Shown piece by piece: positions 54,104 through 64,000 of a DNA stretch of 64,000 nucleotides. Under the pieces are notes generated by a model. That model saw nothing but the letters and a program-made list of their open reading frames with translations, did no database searches and was not told where the DNA came from. The position numbers were made by a program, and so were the translations under genes. This DNA comes from Atopsyche davidsoni (taxonomy: Eukaryota; Arthropoda; Insecta; Trichoptera; Hydrobiosidae), in the NCBI GenBank assembly GCA_022113835.1, contig JAILWY010000001.1:16856501-16920500 (forward strand), given 5' to 3'. Numbering within the stretch: position 1 is the stretch's first letter; each line of letters starts with the position of its first letter.

Positions 54104-55134
54104 TTTAATATATAATCGACGTAAATAATTAAACAATTAAAAAAGAAGTAGCTACGAATCCTTTAAATGTGACATTCGCAGAATGTCTTTGTACAATATA
54201 TATTTTTTACGGATTTATCTTGATTTTTATATATTTCATGACAAAAAGCATTCATCGAAAACCAAACTACTCTTTCTCCCCAATAACATTAAAATACTTC
54301 CCTAAAAAATCTGTTTTTGTTTGTAAATAGCCTTTTTATATTTCAGCGAAATATTATACTCCGCTCTTAGTTAATTTCCGGGAAGCTCTTAGATGGTGAT
54401 TACTCATTAAATAGTAGTTACGTTGCTGTTTTGTACAAAAACCACAAGAAAGCAAACAGAGAATATAAGGTCACTTAAATGAATAATTATTCTTGCTTAA
54501 TGAATGTCGGTAATTTGTATCATTTTAAAGCTGATCTTTAATAGTCTGGATGTGTGAGATCGAAGAACTCTGCGATAGTTAAAGAGATCTATGATGATAG
54601 TACACGCTGTATATTGTAAGCGAGTAGACTACATTTGAGGCGAGCGATCCCCTCTGTAAAGTTAATCGTTTCATATTAATAACGGATCCGAGTATTGGAT
54701 TGCATTAGCCGCTAATATCAGCTGCTACTCTACGGTGACACGTTGCATCCGCTCATATTACCAGCCAAACTCTTTCGATCGTTTCATCTATGTATCCTAC
54801 TCTCTCGGAAATATTGTAATACTGTTGTACTTACCGACCGACTTAAGTCTTATAATTTTATTGCACTAAGGAACACCTGTGTAAATTATATGTCTCCGCT
54901 AGAAGGTAATTACGACATCTTCCTGGAAAGGCTTCGGAAAGATACCCATTTAAATTCCCATCTGGTATTCTATTGTATCCACTCATGTTGCTTATCCCTT
55001 TGGGTATTTCTTATGATTGTTTTTGCCAAAACTTACCAAATGTAACTGTTTATCTTTTCTTAATAAAAACGGACCGCTTCGACGCCCACGAGGATCATTC
55101 TGTTTTCAAAGTCCACCGAGGAGCGAGCTATGCT
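54104..55134. other. Stretch without recognised gene
   Basis: AT-rich. The last few hundred bases (from about 54700) may be the 5' part of the LTR that ends at 55361, but its start is not visible. Confidence 0.4.
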
Positions 55135-55361
55135 GTCGGGATGGATTTTCTATTGTAACTAATTCGACCATCGGCTGTTGTCGGGATGGATTTTCTATTG
55201 TAACTAATTCGACCATCGGCTGTTCGCCGATGGATATACATGTATATTAAATAAACTTCATAATCAAGTATTGAATGTGCTATTACTCAAACGTTCGAGA
55301 GAAGTCCACCTCTGCGGAATCACATGTCAAGCTAGTGACATTCCGAGAGGGGCACATAACA
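55135..55361 (+). repeat. LTR 3' portion with 45-bp tandem duplication
   Basis: A 45-bp unit (GTCGGGATGGATTTTCTATT...) occurs at 55135-55179 and again at 55180-55224. It is followed by the CCATCGGCTGTTCGCCGATGG hairpin, AATAAACTTCATAATCAAG and the 3' end GAGAGGGGCACATAACA. The last 60 bp match the solo LTRs at 55984 and 57559. Confidence 0.75.
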
Positions 55362-55983
55362 CTGCAACTCCGTGAAATCCATTAAGTTCATATGGAAATA
55401 TGTCAACAGAGGCAGTGACATGGCAGAGTTCGGGCTTCTACATCGAAACGACGAAATCACTCAATTTCAGATGGGTCGTTACATCAGCAGTAATGAAGCT
55501 GTCTGGCGAATTCTTGGTTTCAGTATTCATGCACGATATCCAACTGTTCAACATTTTGCTGTTCATTTAGAAAACGGTCAACGTGTTTATTTTAGCAAAT
55601 AAAATGCCGAAGAACGAGAAGCACAGCCATAAAATACAACGCTTACGGTTTTTTTTCATTTGTTTCAAGTTGATAATTTTGCGTTCCCGAAGTTCCAAAA
55701 TATTACATTTGGAACACAACAAGCAAAATGTTTTTTTATGGCTTTTGCCATAATCATCAACAAGGCTCAAGGTCATTTGCTAATTGTTGCTGGATTGAAC
55801 TTAGAAATTTCCTGTTTTTCGCACGACATATGTCATTTGCTCCAGAGTTGGAACGCCGAAAAATCTTTATGTTTACACACCTACCGAAAAAACCCACAAT
55901 ATTGTTTATTCTCTAGCATTAAGATAAAAATGTTATAAAAAAAACAAAATTTCTTTTTTTCGAACAAGTAAAAAAATGTATAG
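55362..55983 (+). pseudogene. Helitron Rep-helicase C-terminal fragments (family 1, copy 3)
   Basis: Carries KSIKFIWKYVNRGSDMAEF, then GRYISSNEAVWRILGFSIHA and YPTVQHFAVHLENGQRVYF, a block found after the Rep-like domain. Past frame breaks comes the PIF1-type helicase end (AFAIIINKAQGHLLIVAGLN, then LEISCFSHDICHL), where autonomous elements have NKAQGQS and CFSHGQLYVA. An LTR abuts it on each side; the Helitron's own CTAG end is missing. Confidence 0.75.
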
Positions 55984-56409
55984 TGTTATGTGACGACCTC
56001 CCAACAAGTAAATTGCCATTTCAAGGGACGAATGCCGCCATTGTCCTTGTATCCTGTGTTAAACCTTTTATTACCAAGTAAACAGCCATATAATTTTGAT
56101 AACATTTGTGCATCTATTTTCTTATGGCTGTGTCCGGTGTGTACCTTGTTTGTATGTTTGTGTGTAGGGACCGACCCTTTGTAGGAGGTCTTGTACCTGT
56201 GTATTGGAGAGCTCAGGACATTGCTCGCCTAGCCGCATAACTTACCTGACCACCGACGAGACGAGACGCGGTCTGTCTGTCGTAATAAACTACATAATTA
56301 AAGTATTGAAAGTCTTTTATTTATCAACGTTGAACGAGAGTCCTTCAAGTATTGTGCATCCGCGGAGTCACATGTCAAGCTAGTGACCTTCCGAGAGGGG
56401 CACATAACA
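55984..56409 (+). repeat. Solo LTR with ATAG target duplication
   Basis: Starts TGTTATGTGACGACCTCCC and ends GGGGCACATAACA. ATAG lies directly on both sides (55980-55983, 56410-56413). 426 bp with no internal region: the product of LTR-LTR recombination. The 4-bp duplication fits Ty3/gypsy-type integration, but the family is not identified. Confidence 0.9.
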
Positions 56410-57032
56410 ATAGTAACTAATATTCTACGATCTAAACAAGTCAGTTATAATCAGTAGTCAGTCGCCCTCAAGGTTTTGTATTTATCGGTCACGAGTGCAG
56501 GCTTCACTACTCGCGATCCTGCTAAGTAGCCTATTTAATTACCAATTATATTGAAAGAACTTCAAATTTATCTACAATTTATTAAGCGACATTTTTTTCT
56601 TGCAAGATTTAAAAAAACCTCATGTTGCAATGTAGTACAGTGTGAGTTTACTTTAACTTCCTAAAAAAAGCTGAATAGAATTATATCGCTTTCAATAATA
56701 ACGTACAACTAACGTCGAATTGTTGAGTAAACGTCCTAGCACTTGAGGGTTAGCTGTGAATTTCCGGCAATTCTTCAGCCGCGCGTGTAGCCAGATGTTC
56801 GTTTTTCCATTTTGTTTGCATCTATTCTATCTATTGAAAAAACAGCTTCTTCAAATATTCACCCGCGCCCCGGCCGGGTTGGTTATTGCCTAAATGCATT
56901 CAAATAGACGACCAAGCGAGTCTATTTCCGTGAGATGTGTGCTCGTACGGAAATCTTCACGAGATTGCCTTTTAAATCTCACTCGAAGGAATGAACGTTG
57001 CCATAATGGTTCGCCGCATTTGAAACCATAAA
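56410..57032. other. Stretch without recognised gene
   Basis: Nothing recognised. A short GC-rich piece lies near 56865-56880. Confidence 0.45.
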
Positions 57033-57192
57033 GGCCTCATACACGTCACAACAAATCGTGCAACCGACTTGCAGCTTGCCAATAGCGTCCCTTTATTTTG
57101 GATGTTTTTAATGGTTTTGCCTAAGTAACGCAAACCAGTGTAGGTCGCTACTAGCGTCGGTTGCACGATTTGTTACGACGGGTGTAGAGGCC
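57033..57192. repeat. Hairpin MITE copy D
   Basis: Flanked ATAAA/TTTAT; left arm GGCCTCATACACGTCACAAC then AAATCGTGCAACCGACTTGC. The right arm is CGGTTGCACGATTTGTTACG then ACGGGTGTAGAGGCC, and has lost part of the GCAAGTCGG segment. Confidence 0.85.
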
Positions 57193-57558
57193 TTTATCGT
57201 TGCTTTTTATATATTTGGTTATGTACACAAATATAATGAAATCGACTGTGATTTATTAACATATTTACCTTTAACGCATTTCAAAATTTGTTTTTCCAAA
57301 TTATACTCCCGCCTACATCGCGCCTTCAGTTGTTAGTCAATAAATATCAAAGGTACTCCACCTTCTTGTAACGGAATCTATCATTGATTTTTTTGTGCAT
57401 AAGATTCAATTGAGGTCTGCAGAGTGTGATAAGAGTGAAGAAGAAAACGAATGAGCAGTCTGTCGAAGAACCGGTTTCCTCACTGTAATTTTTATTTAAT
57501 AAATTTGCATCGATTGCTACTAAAATACTTGAATATATTTTTTAAAATAAATAAAACT
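57193..57558. other. Stretch without recognised gene
   Basis: Nothing recognised apart from the AACT target at 57555-57558. Confidence 0.45.
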
Positions 57559-57985
57559 TGTTGTGTGACGACCTCCCAACAAGTAAATTGCCATTTCAAG
57601 GGACGAATGCCGCCATTGTCCTTGTATCCTGTGTTATACCTTTTTATTACTAAGTAAACACTGCCATTTAGTTTAGTAACATTTGTGCATCTAATTTCTT
57701 ATGACTGTGTCCGGTGTGCGCCTTATCTATATGGTTGTGTGAGGGACCGACCCTTTGTAGGAGGTCTTGTACCTGTGTATTGGAGAGCTCAGGACATTGC
57801 TCGCCTAGCCGGATAACTTACCTGACCACCGACGAGACGAGACGCGGTCTGTCTGTCGTAATAAACTACATAATTAAAGTATTGAAAGTCTATTATTTAT
57901 CAACGTTGAACGAGAGTCCTTCAAGTATTGTGCATCCGCGGAGTCACATGTTAAGCTAGTGACGTTCCGAGAGGGGCACATAACA
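57559..57985 (+). repeat. Solo LTR with AACT target duplication
   Basis: 427 bp, TGTTGTGTGACGACCTCCC to GGGGCACATAACA, with AACT directly on both sides (57555-57558, 57986-57989). It is closely similar along its whole length to the copy at 55984. Confidence 0.9.
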
Positions 57986-60900
57986 AACTTACTGGTGAAA
58001 TAGAGAATAAGAGAGTTATTTAATAGTGTCCATAAAATGTTGCCTGAAGGACGTTTCGCTTCCGTTGATGATTCCTATAGCCCCGCCGCGGCCACAATTG
58101 AAGCAGTCGTTTTGTATTATTATCTGTTCGTTGATTATTCGGTAGCATGAATCATCGCTCGGCTTGCGATAGCGAGGCCGCGTGGCCGCGTGGCCGCGTG
58201 GCCGCGTGGCCGCGTGGCCGCGTGGCCGCGTGGCCGCGTGGCCGCGTGGCTGCGTGGCCGCGTGGCTGCGTGGCCGCGTGGCTGCGTGGCCGCGTGGCTG
58301 CGTGGCTGCGTGCTGCGGCGTCCATCGCGGCGTCTGACCGCCCCGTGACCCGCCGTCGCTCCGGCAACTCGATTTGCCTTGCCGCAGCTCCTCAGAGCGC
58401 TACCCTCTGAATTACATTATACACATAATGATATAGTTTGTGCGGCATTGTTTGATAATTTGGCGTAATTTTACTTTGAATTTCAGCTAGCGATCGTAAA
58501 CGGCAACGCGGTCTAGAGGGCGAAGGCTCCCCGCTCGGGCCACTGCGCTATTCTAACACAGAGTTTTCAGTTTTTAATAGGCAGCATTATATTACGCAAT
58601 CATGGGAAACCCTGCAGCTTCGCTAAACACAGGCAAACACACTAAAACTAATTTCTCTGCCGTAGTGCACAGCGTAACGGCGCCGAGCTGCCCATTTGCT
58701 TCCGAGGGATTTCTAAAGTATGTTTCGTTTACCAGATATATACACGAAATAAATTCAACTCATTCTTGACACTCTTCAATTTGATATGTCGATTAAATAC
58801 CAATAGAATTTCATTAATATCATTTTTCTGCTGTTGTCAAGGCATTCGGTGTATTCTTATTTAAGTTTGCTTTCGTAAAATATTGATACAATTAAATAAA
58901 AACCTACAGTCCAGTTTCTAGTAGAAAGTACGCTCGACTATAGATTATGGGGCTCGAATTCGAATCTTGGTATTATCGATTAGTTTTTTCTATTTTTTAA
59001 AAAACTACTTTAACGTTAAATATTGTCTCTGATTCTTTGGTAAGTAATACCTTCTCCGGCGTAGATGTCGTGTGATTTCTTTGTGGACAGCGAGTCGAAG
59101 TCTGCTTCTGCTTAGCAACTTCCTACTCTTGCAGAATAGTGTAGTCATGGACTCCTCGTTCATATAATCTTATCTCTTGCTGTCGTATCTAGTTGAATAA
59201 ACATAAAAATTAACGGAATACTCGAGTAATGTATATTTTTGATAGAAAATCGCTTTATCTTTTTGGTTTTGCCACCTCGTAAATTTGGCAACATTGCATT
59301 TTGTATGATTTTCGACACAATCCGATGTTGTCGGATTTACATGTACTTTATGCCAGCGATACTTAATTTTTTTCGTTCGGCCACATTAACACGGGCTACA
59401 ACATTTTTGAGTAATGACATTTTTTAGGCCATCCACCTAAAATTAGTTATTGGGGACCTAGTTTTACATTTACTTCCCTCTTAAAAAAAAATAAAACACA
59501 AAACCTAAATATATCAACACGTTTATTAAAAAGTTAGTGTGATATTTGATATTGAGACTAACTGGTTACTGAATATTTTAGAAAAATAAGGTTTAAAATT
59601 GCCACATGCTACTCTCAATACGTCATCAAGGTGAGAATCAGTAAGCCAATTTCGGTACAGGTTTTTTTTCGTATTTAATTTTGGAATAAAGTGTTTGTCC
59701 CGCGAACCGCAGGTTAAGTATGCCTGGTTTTAGCGTCTCTAGAATCCGGTGAACAGCGGCATTCTTTTTCTAATTTGAAATATTTGAACTCAAGTATTGG
59801 TCCAACTGTAAGAATTAGTGTCATGTTTTGATATGAATTAGAACACTACACTAGTGACACCTTTTGTCGTGTTTTATGGAAATGTCTGAAGAGACGTAAA
59901 TATGAATTTACCACATATAGCCAGCATATCTAAGTGTATTCAATATCTTAAAAAGAGGTCCTCGCCGTATAATTAACAACCCCCTGGGAAACAAATGTCG
60001 CAACTGACCACCGCATACACTTGAGCGCCAACTCGAGAAATAGCTTTTTTTGTTATTTACAGACGAAGTTAGCACTCGTTAACCTCCAGCGAAGTCTCCG
60101 AAGCGTTCTTTTGAGGGTCTCGGCTCACCTGTGATGTCACCTTTCAACCTATTATTGAGTGTGGCTGCGTACAATACACGAGTGGAAGTTGGGGAATATT
60201 GAAATAGTGTAAAAATGCTCCTGAAAATACCTCACGAAGTCTTGACTTAACTCGTTTCGAAAATTGGTCTTTTAATCTTACATTGTGTCTGACCGCTTAG
60301 AAATTTTCATAGCAGCTGGGTTGAGCTGAGTCACTCTTTTTTTAATACGGATCGGTTTTTGATTTCTTAAATTACGATTATATTTTAATATGTACTAGTG
60401 CTTATGAAATCCAAATAAAATAATCACATGATATTCTGCCGTTCAATAAGTACGCATAATGGTGTTTTCGAATACAAGCCTTTATCCGAAAACAATTTTT
60501 CAAATGCTCAAGTTTTATTTCACTGCAAATTAAGTTGTAAAAACTAGTATTTAGAACAAATCCGATGCATTAAAGGGTACACTGCGGTCGTGCTTTTTGT
60601 TTGTTCCCAATGTTGAACATAGCGTTCTCATTTTTAATGCACGCCGCCATATCTTTATTTGCCGCCATTACGTCGGCTAAGCGGGCGCTTAACACCTGTT
60701 ATTCCCCCACACGACCAAAGCAACCCCCAAAGCAAACTTCCCCTTTGCATCCGCCCAAACCGTGCGAAGTGTTCCAGATTCGATGTTTTTAGACACCAAT
60801 ATAATGAGACCCCCGCATCGCTTGAATGTTGGGGATGTTGAAGGGGCTAATTCGCGTTTCGGTGACCTTGCGGACACACGGCGGGCGCTAATTTAAACTA

Positions 60901-61770
60901 GGGAAGTAGCCCCCTCTACCCATTTGCCTTCTACTAATCAGTAACAGGTACGGACCAAACAAACTTTCAAAGTAAGTACTGAGTAATTATTTACTTAACC
61001 CCACTTGGTTTGTACTGGGCGTGCCACGCAGTGCAGAGGAACGCCACCAACAGAAGAAATGTTAATGTCTGTATCAAGGAAATAATTAATTTATGATTTT
61101 TTTCAAACCAGAAATTTTTTTAAAGTTTTTACGGCCATTGAGCATTTTATTTATACTGAATGTTTTTAATAATAAATGTGTTTTTCAAGATTTTTGTAAG
61201 GAAAATGACATGTGTAAATAAGAAAAAAGAGAAATGGAATCTAGAGGTAGAAAAAATCCACACGTGTCGTTGCGGCAGACGGGCATAAATCAACTGCGTA
61301 AAGCAGCACATAAAAAAATATTTCAAATGTTGTTTCAAATTTCAGTGTTATCCAAACACTTGTTTCCGTGTGTGGATATTTTTTAAATTTTTTTTTATCA
61401 AAGAACTGTTAATATAAAAATTAATTTGTTCATGTGATTAATTTAATTTGCGTATATTCGGTTGTTCGGCGAGGCACAGCTCGAAGCGGACGGATATGTT
61501 AAAAACTAATCAAAATAAAGTCCATTACATCGGTTACTCCGTGGGAGGATCTGAGCCCACAATTAACCCTGTAAACAGACTTTATGTAGGCCATTTTTGT
61601 AATAATTATACATTCATAAAAGCGTATAATATAATAGCAAACATGAAATCCCAACATGTACACAATTATACTTCTCATTTTAATTTCAGAAATATTGGAT
61701 GAAGAAATTACACACAAAGTAATAATAAATGAAAAGTAGACATAAAACAAGTAGTAGAAAAGTTTATATA

Positions 61771-61775
<5 letters not shown>
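57986..61775. other. Long stretch without recognised gene
   Basis: Contains a short GTGGCCGC array (58176-58318). I found no exon chain, domain, tRNA or terminal repeats in the rest. Open frames such as 60601-60792 and 61448-61702 show no recognisable family. Confidence 0.45.
58176..58318. repeat. 8-bp GTGGCCGC minisatellite
   Basis: About 17 copies of CGTGGCCG with CGTGGCTG variants toward the right. The Ala/Trp/Arg/Gly frames through it are artefacts. Confidence 0.92.

Positions 61776-61848
<73 letters not shown>
61776..61848. repeat. (TA)n tract flanking the mariner
   Basis: About 36 TA units ending where the mariner terminus CTGTGTGTGC begins. Confidence 0.92.
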
Positions 61849-61849
<1 letters not shown>

Positions 61850-63084
61850 TGTGTGTGCATTAATTTTTTCGTGAAATTGGAGCTTTATTATAAAAAATTG
61901 GTACAATATATTCTATTCAAAGTATTGTCCAGTATTCCCATCATTCGGGCAAATTATGGATTCCACCCCAAAAGAACTGTTCGTCTTTTGAAGCCAAAAA
62001 AGAATCAAGCCAATTTTTGATACCCTGTTCAGAAGTAAAGCGTATTCCAGAAAGGGCATTCTGCATCGATTGAAACAAGTGGTAGTCGGAAGGAGCAAGG
62101 TCTGGGCTATAAGGCGGGTGAGGCAGAACTTCCCATCCACTGTTTTCCAAATAGGTTTTAACCGATTTAGCAACATGTGGTCGAGCATTGTCATGATGGA
62201 AAATTACAGACTCGTGCCAGGACGCATATTCTGGCCGTTTTTCTGCCAATGCTCGCTTCAAACGCATCAATTGTTGTCTGTAGAACTCGCCCGTGATAGT
62301 TTGGCCTGGTTTCAGCAGCTCATAGTGGATGACACCCTTCTGATCCCACCAACTACACAGCATTACCTTGGTGCCATGAATATTTGGCCTGGCCGTCGAA
62401 GTTGATGCATGTCCGGGCTTACCCCATGATTTTTTACGCTTCAGGTTGTCGTAGCGAATCCATTTTTCATCACCAGTGATGATGCGATGCAAAAATGACT
62501 TCTTTTTGTGGCGTTCAAGCAGCATTTCCGAAATGCAAAATCGCCTTTCGACGTCTCTCGGCTTCAATTCATGTGGCACCCGATTTCCTTGCTTTTAAAT
62601 CATTCTCAATGCTTTTAAGTGTTTTGAAATTGTTGCTCGATCAACTCCTAATGATTCTGCGAGTTCTGCTTGCGTTTGACACGAGTCGTTATCGAGCAAT
62701 GCCTCTAATTCTTCATCTTCGAATTTTTTGGTTGGCCTGGACGTTCTTTGTCATTCACATCGAAATCACCATTGTTAAAGCGTCGAAACCAGTTCTCACA
62801 CGTTTTTTTGCGATGGAGCATGTTCACCATAAACTTCACACAACAATCGGTGACTTTCAGCTGGTTTATTCTTCTAATTGAAACAGAAAAGTAAAGCTTC
62901 CCGCAAATTGCGTTTTGTTGGTACAAAAGTTGACATGTTAAGAGCTCAAAAAAAAAAGTGACATATACTGAAAACAAAAGCGCAATAATGACGCTTTACA
63001 ATGAAATGTTAAAATATAGCCTGATGCGATACAATACTAGTAACGCCATCTCTTAGAAAATCCATAAAAAAATTCCTTACACCG
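61849..63084 (-). mobile_element. Mariner-family transposon in a TA microsatellite
   Basis: Ends CTGTGTGTGCATTAATTTTT (left) and, inverted, CGGTGTAAGGAATTTTTTTA (right) are diverged terminal repeats. Both are flanked by TA runs, consistent with mariner TA targeting. 1236 bp with one transposase pseudogene on -. Confidence 0.85.
61913..62936 (-). pseudogene. Mariner transposase pseudogene
   Basis: From ATG at 62936 (MSTFVPTKRNLREALLF). The middle frame 62579-61941 is intact: PHELKPRDVERRF, ITGDEKWIRYDN (first D), FHHDNARPHVAKS (second D) and YSPDLAPSDYHLFQSMQ (third D), the D,D34D mariner arrangement. Lesions: a stop soon after the start (FN-stop-KNK), a one-base loss in an A-run near 62730 (RPGQPK/KFEDEELEAL), a TAA at about 62598 (LRMI-stop-KQGNRV) and a C-terminal stop/frameshift near 61945. 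The full catalytic triad but multiple breaks indicate an old, inactive copy. Confidence 0.92.
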
Positions 63085-63093
63085 TATATATAT

Positions 63094-63143
<50 letters not shown>

Positions 63144-63175
63144 GTATATATATATATATATATATATATTTATTT
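63085..63175. repeat. (TA)n tract, right flank of mariner
   Basis: TA runs interrupted by two TTGTGTATA segments. Confidence 0.9.
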
Positions 63176-64000
63176 TATATATGTGCAGGACTATATAAAA
63201 TAGTATACAAAATCAAAAATACTCGAGTATGCTTCCACCTTGATTACTTTATTTTAGACGTGCCAAGCTACTTTTACTAAAGACTCCGACTTATTCCATT
63301 CCAATTTTCATTAACTTAGCATCGTCTTTTGCACGAGAAAAAAAAGCACTCAAAGAAACAGCATTAACAGGGTTTCCTTGTAATTTTTCTCTTCACATTC
63401 AATCAGCAACGAAAGCTTCCCCGAGCCAATATTCTCAACTAATATATCCGTCCTTTTCAGCTTTAGATTGTATTTTACACTCTAATTATGTTAGATTTTA
63501 CATAAATTTGCATTTACGTTGCTTAATTCCAATACTGCAGACGTGTCCATAAATCTTATACCTCAGAAACGCCGCTACAGGGCACGGAGTCAAACACATG
63601 GCCATGCGAGTATTATGTAAAATTTACATTTGCATTTCACCATTGATTTACATTGTAAATCAATGGTGAAATGCAAGTAGTGTTTTTGTAGCAGCTTTTT
63701 AATGTATTAAGCCTAAAATTACTGGCTATTTTTCCAAATCTTTGGTATGAATTTCCTATTTTTTGATCTATGTTAATTTGTAATACACAATACAAGCGTT
63801 TGATATTTTTGAGTAAACTTTTGTAATTAACTATTCGCCTGAATGTTTGGTACTAAGCGATACAAGCTTTATAGGACACGTATCGCTGTTTTTTTAAAGT
63901 TATTTATTATATATACAATAGATTATATATCTTTAATTCTCCATATAGTAGAATAAGGAATAGTTATCTATTTATTATACATAATAAACATAAAATATAT
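63176..64000. other. AT-rich right end
   Basis: No gene. A perfect 22-bp inverted repeat with a 3-nt loop lies at 63630-63676. Confidence 0.5.
63630..63676. repeat. Perfect 22-bp hairpin
   Basis: TTGCATTTCACCATTGATTT followed by AC, a loop ATT, then the exact reverse complement. It is not followed by a T-run or an obvious partner copy. Confidence 0.85.

Noticed and set aside
61448..61702. Possible copia-like coding fragment (HYIGYSVGG)
   Set aside because: A single short motif without other conserved blocks is not enough to assign a family.
62070..62881. Open frames on + across the mariner
   Set aside because: Antisense to the transposase pseudogene, which has the recognisable motifs.

Overview
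The window is nuclear DNA of an AT-rich, transposon-dense arthropod genome, most likely an insect. The support is spliced genes with GT-AG introns, two histidine/lysine-rich genes resembling the insect DUF4779 family, an intact BEL/Pao retrotransposon, and mariner, piggyBac, pogo/Tigger, hAT, Helitron and Penelope-like elements. The order cannot be fixed from sequence alone.

Host genes, left to right. (1) The 3' part of a His/Lys-rich DUF4779-like gene on + (exons 1307-1526 and 4122-4453). (2) A complete four-exon relative on + with a signal peptide and an acidic tail (21459-23107). (3) A two-exon gene on + for a 141-residue single-pass membrane protein with an EGF-like six-cysteine ectodomain (23883-24414). 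(4) ARV1, the ER lipid/sterol homeostasis protein, as seven phase-consistent exons on - (28168-33408). (5) An unidentified probable terminal exon on - just upstream of ARV1 (34020-34281). Genes 1 and 2 share exon phase and composition and look like members of a local secreted-protein cluster that continues left of the window.

Mobile DNA fills most of the rest. 6422-12844 is a full-length BEL/Pao element on - with a 1748-codon gag-pol frame, LTRs that look identical and a 5-bp target duplication. 13204-15435 is a decayed hAT of the ZBED/GTF2IRD2 type. Helitron pieces lie at 19411-20647, 44690-46958 and 55362-55983, and a second, short Helitron family lies at 22188-22883 and 53451-54103. piggyBac remnants lie at 26071-27079 and 52317-53160, pogo/Tigger at 31819-33262 and 48814-49719, a Penelope-like remnant at 43620-44680 and a mariner at 61849-63084. 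Solo LTRs lie at 55984-56409 and 57559-57985. Two hairpin MITE families recur, one with a copy nested inside another.

A GC-rich block (about 34.7-38.9 kb) carries long G-runs and a 21-bp minisatellite. Other arrays include an 11-bp GC-rich array (18.9-19.2 kb) and a 30/31-bp array organised into 122-bp higher-order units (50.5-51.2 kb). The right part (about 57-64 kb) has no recognisable host gene. I saw no rRNA, CRISPR array or intact tRNA gene.
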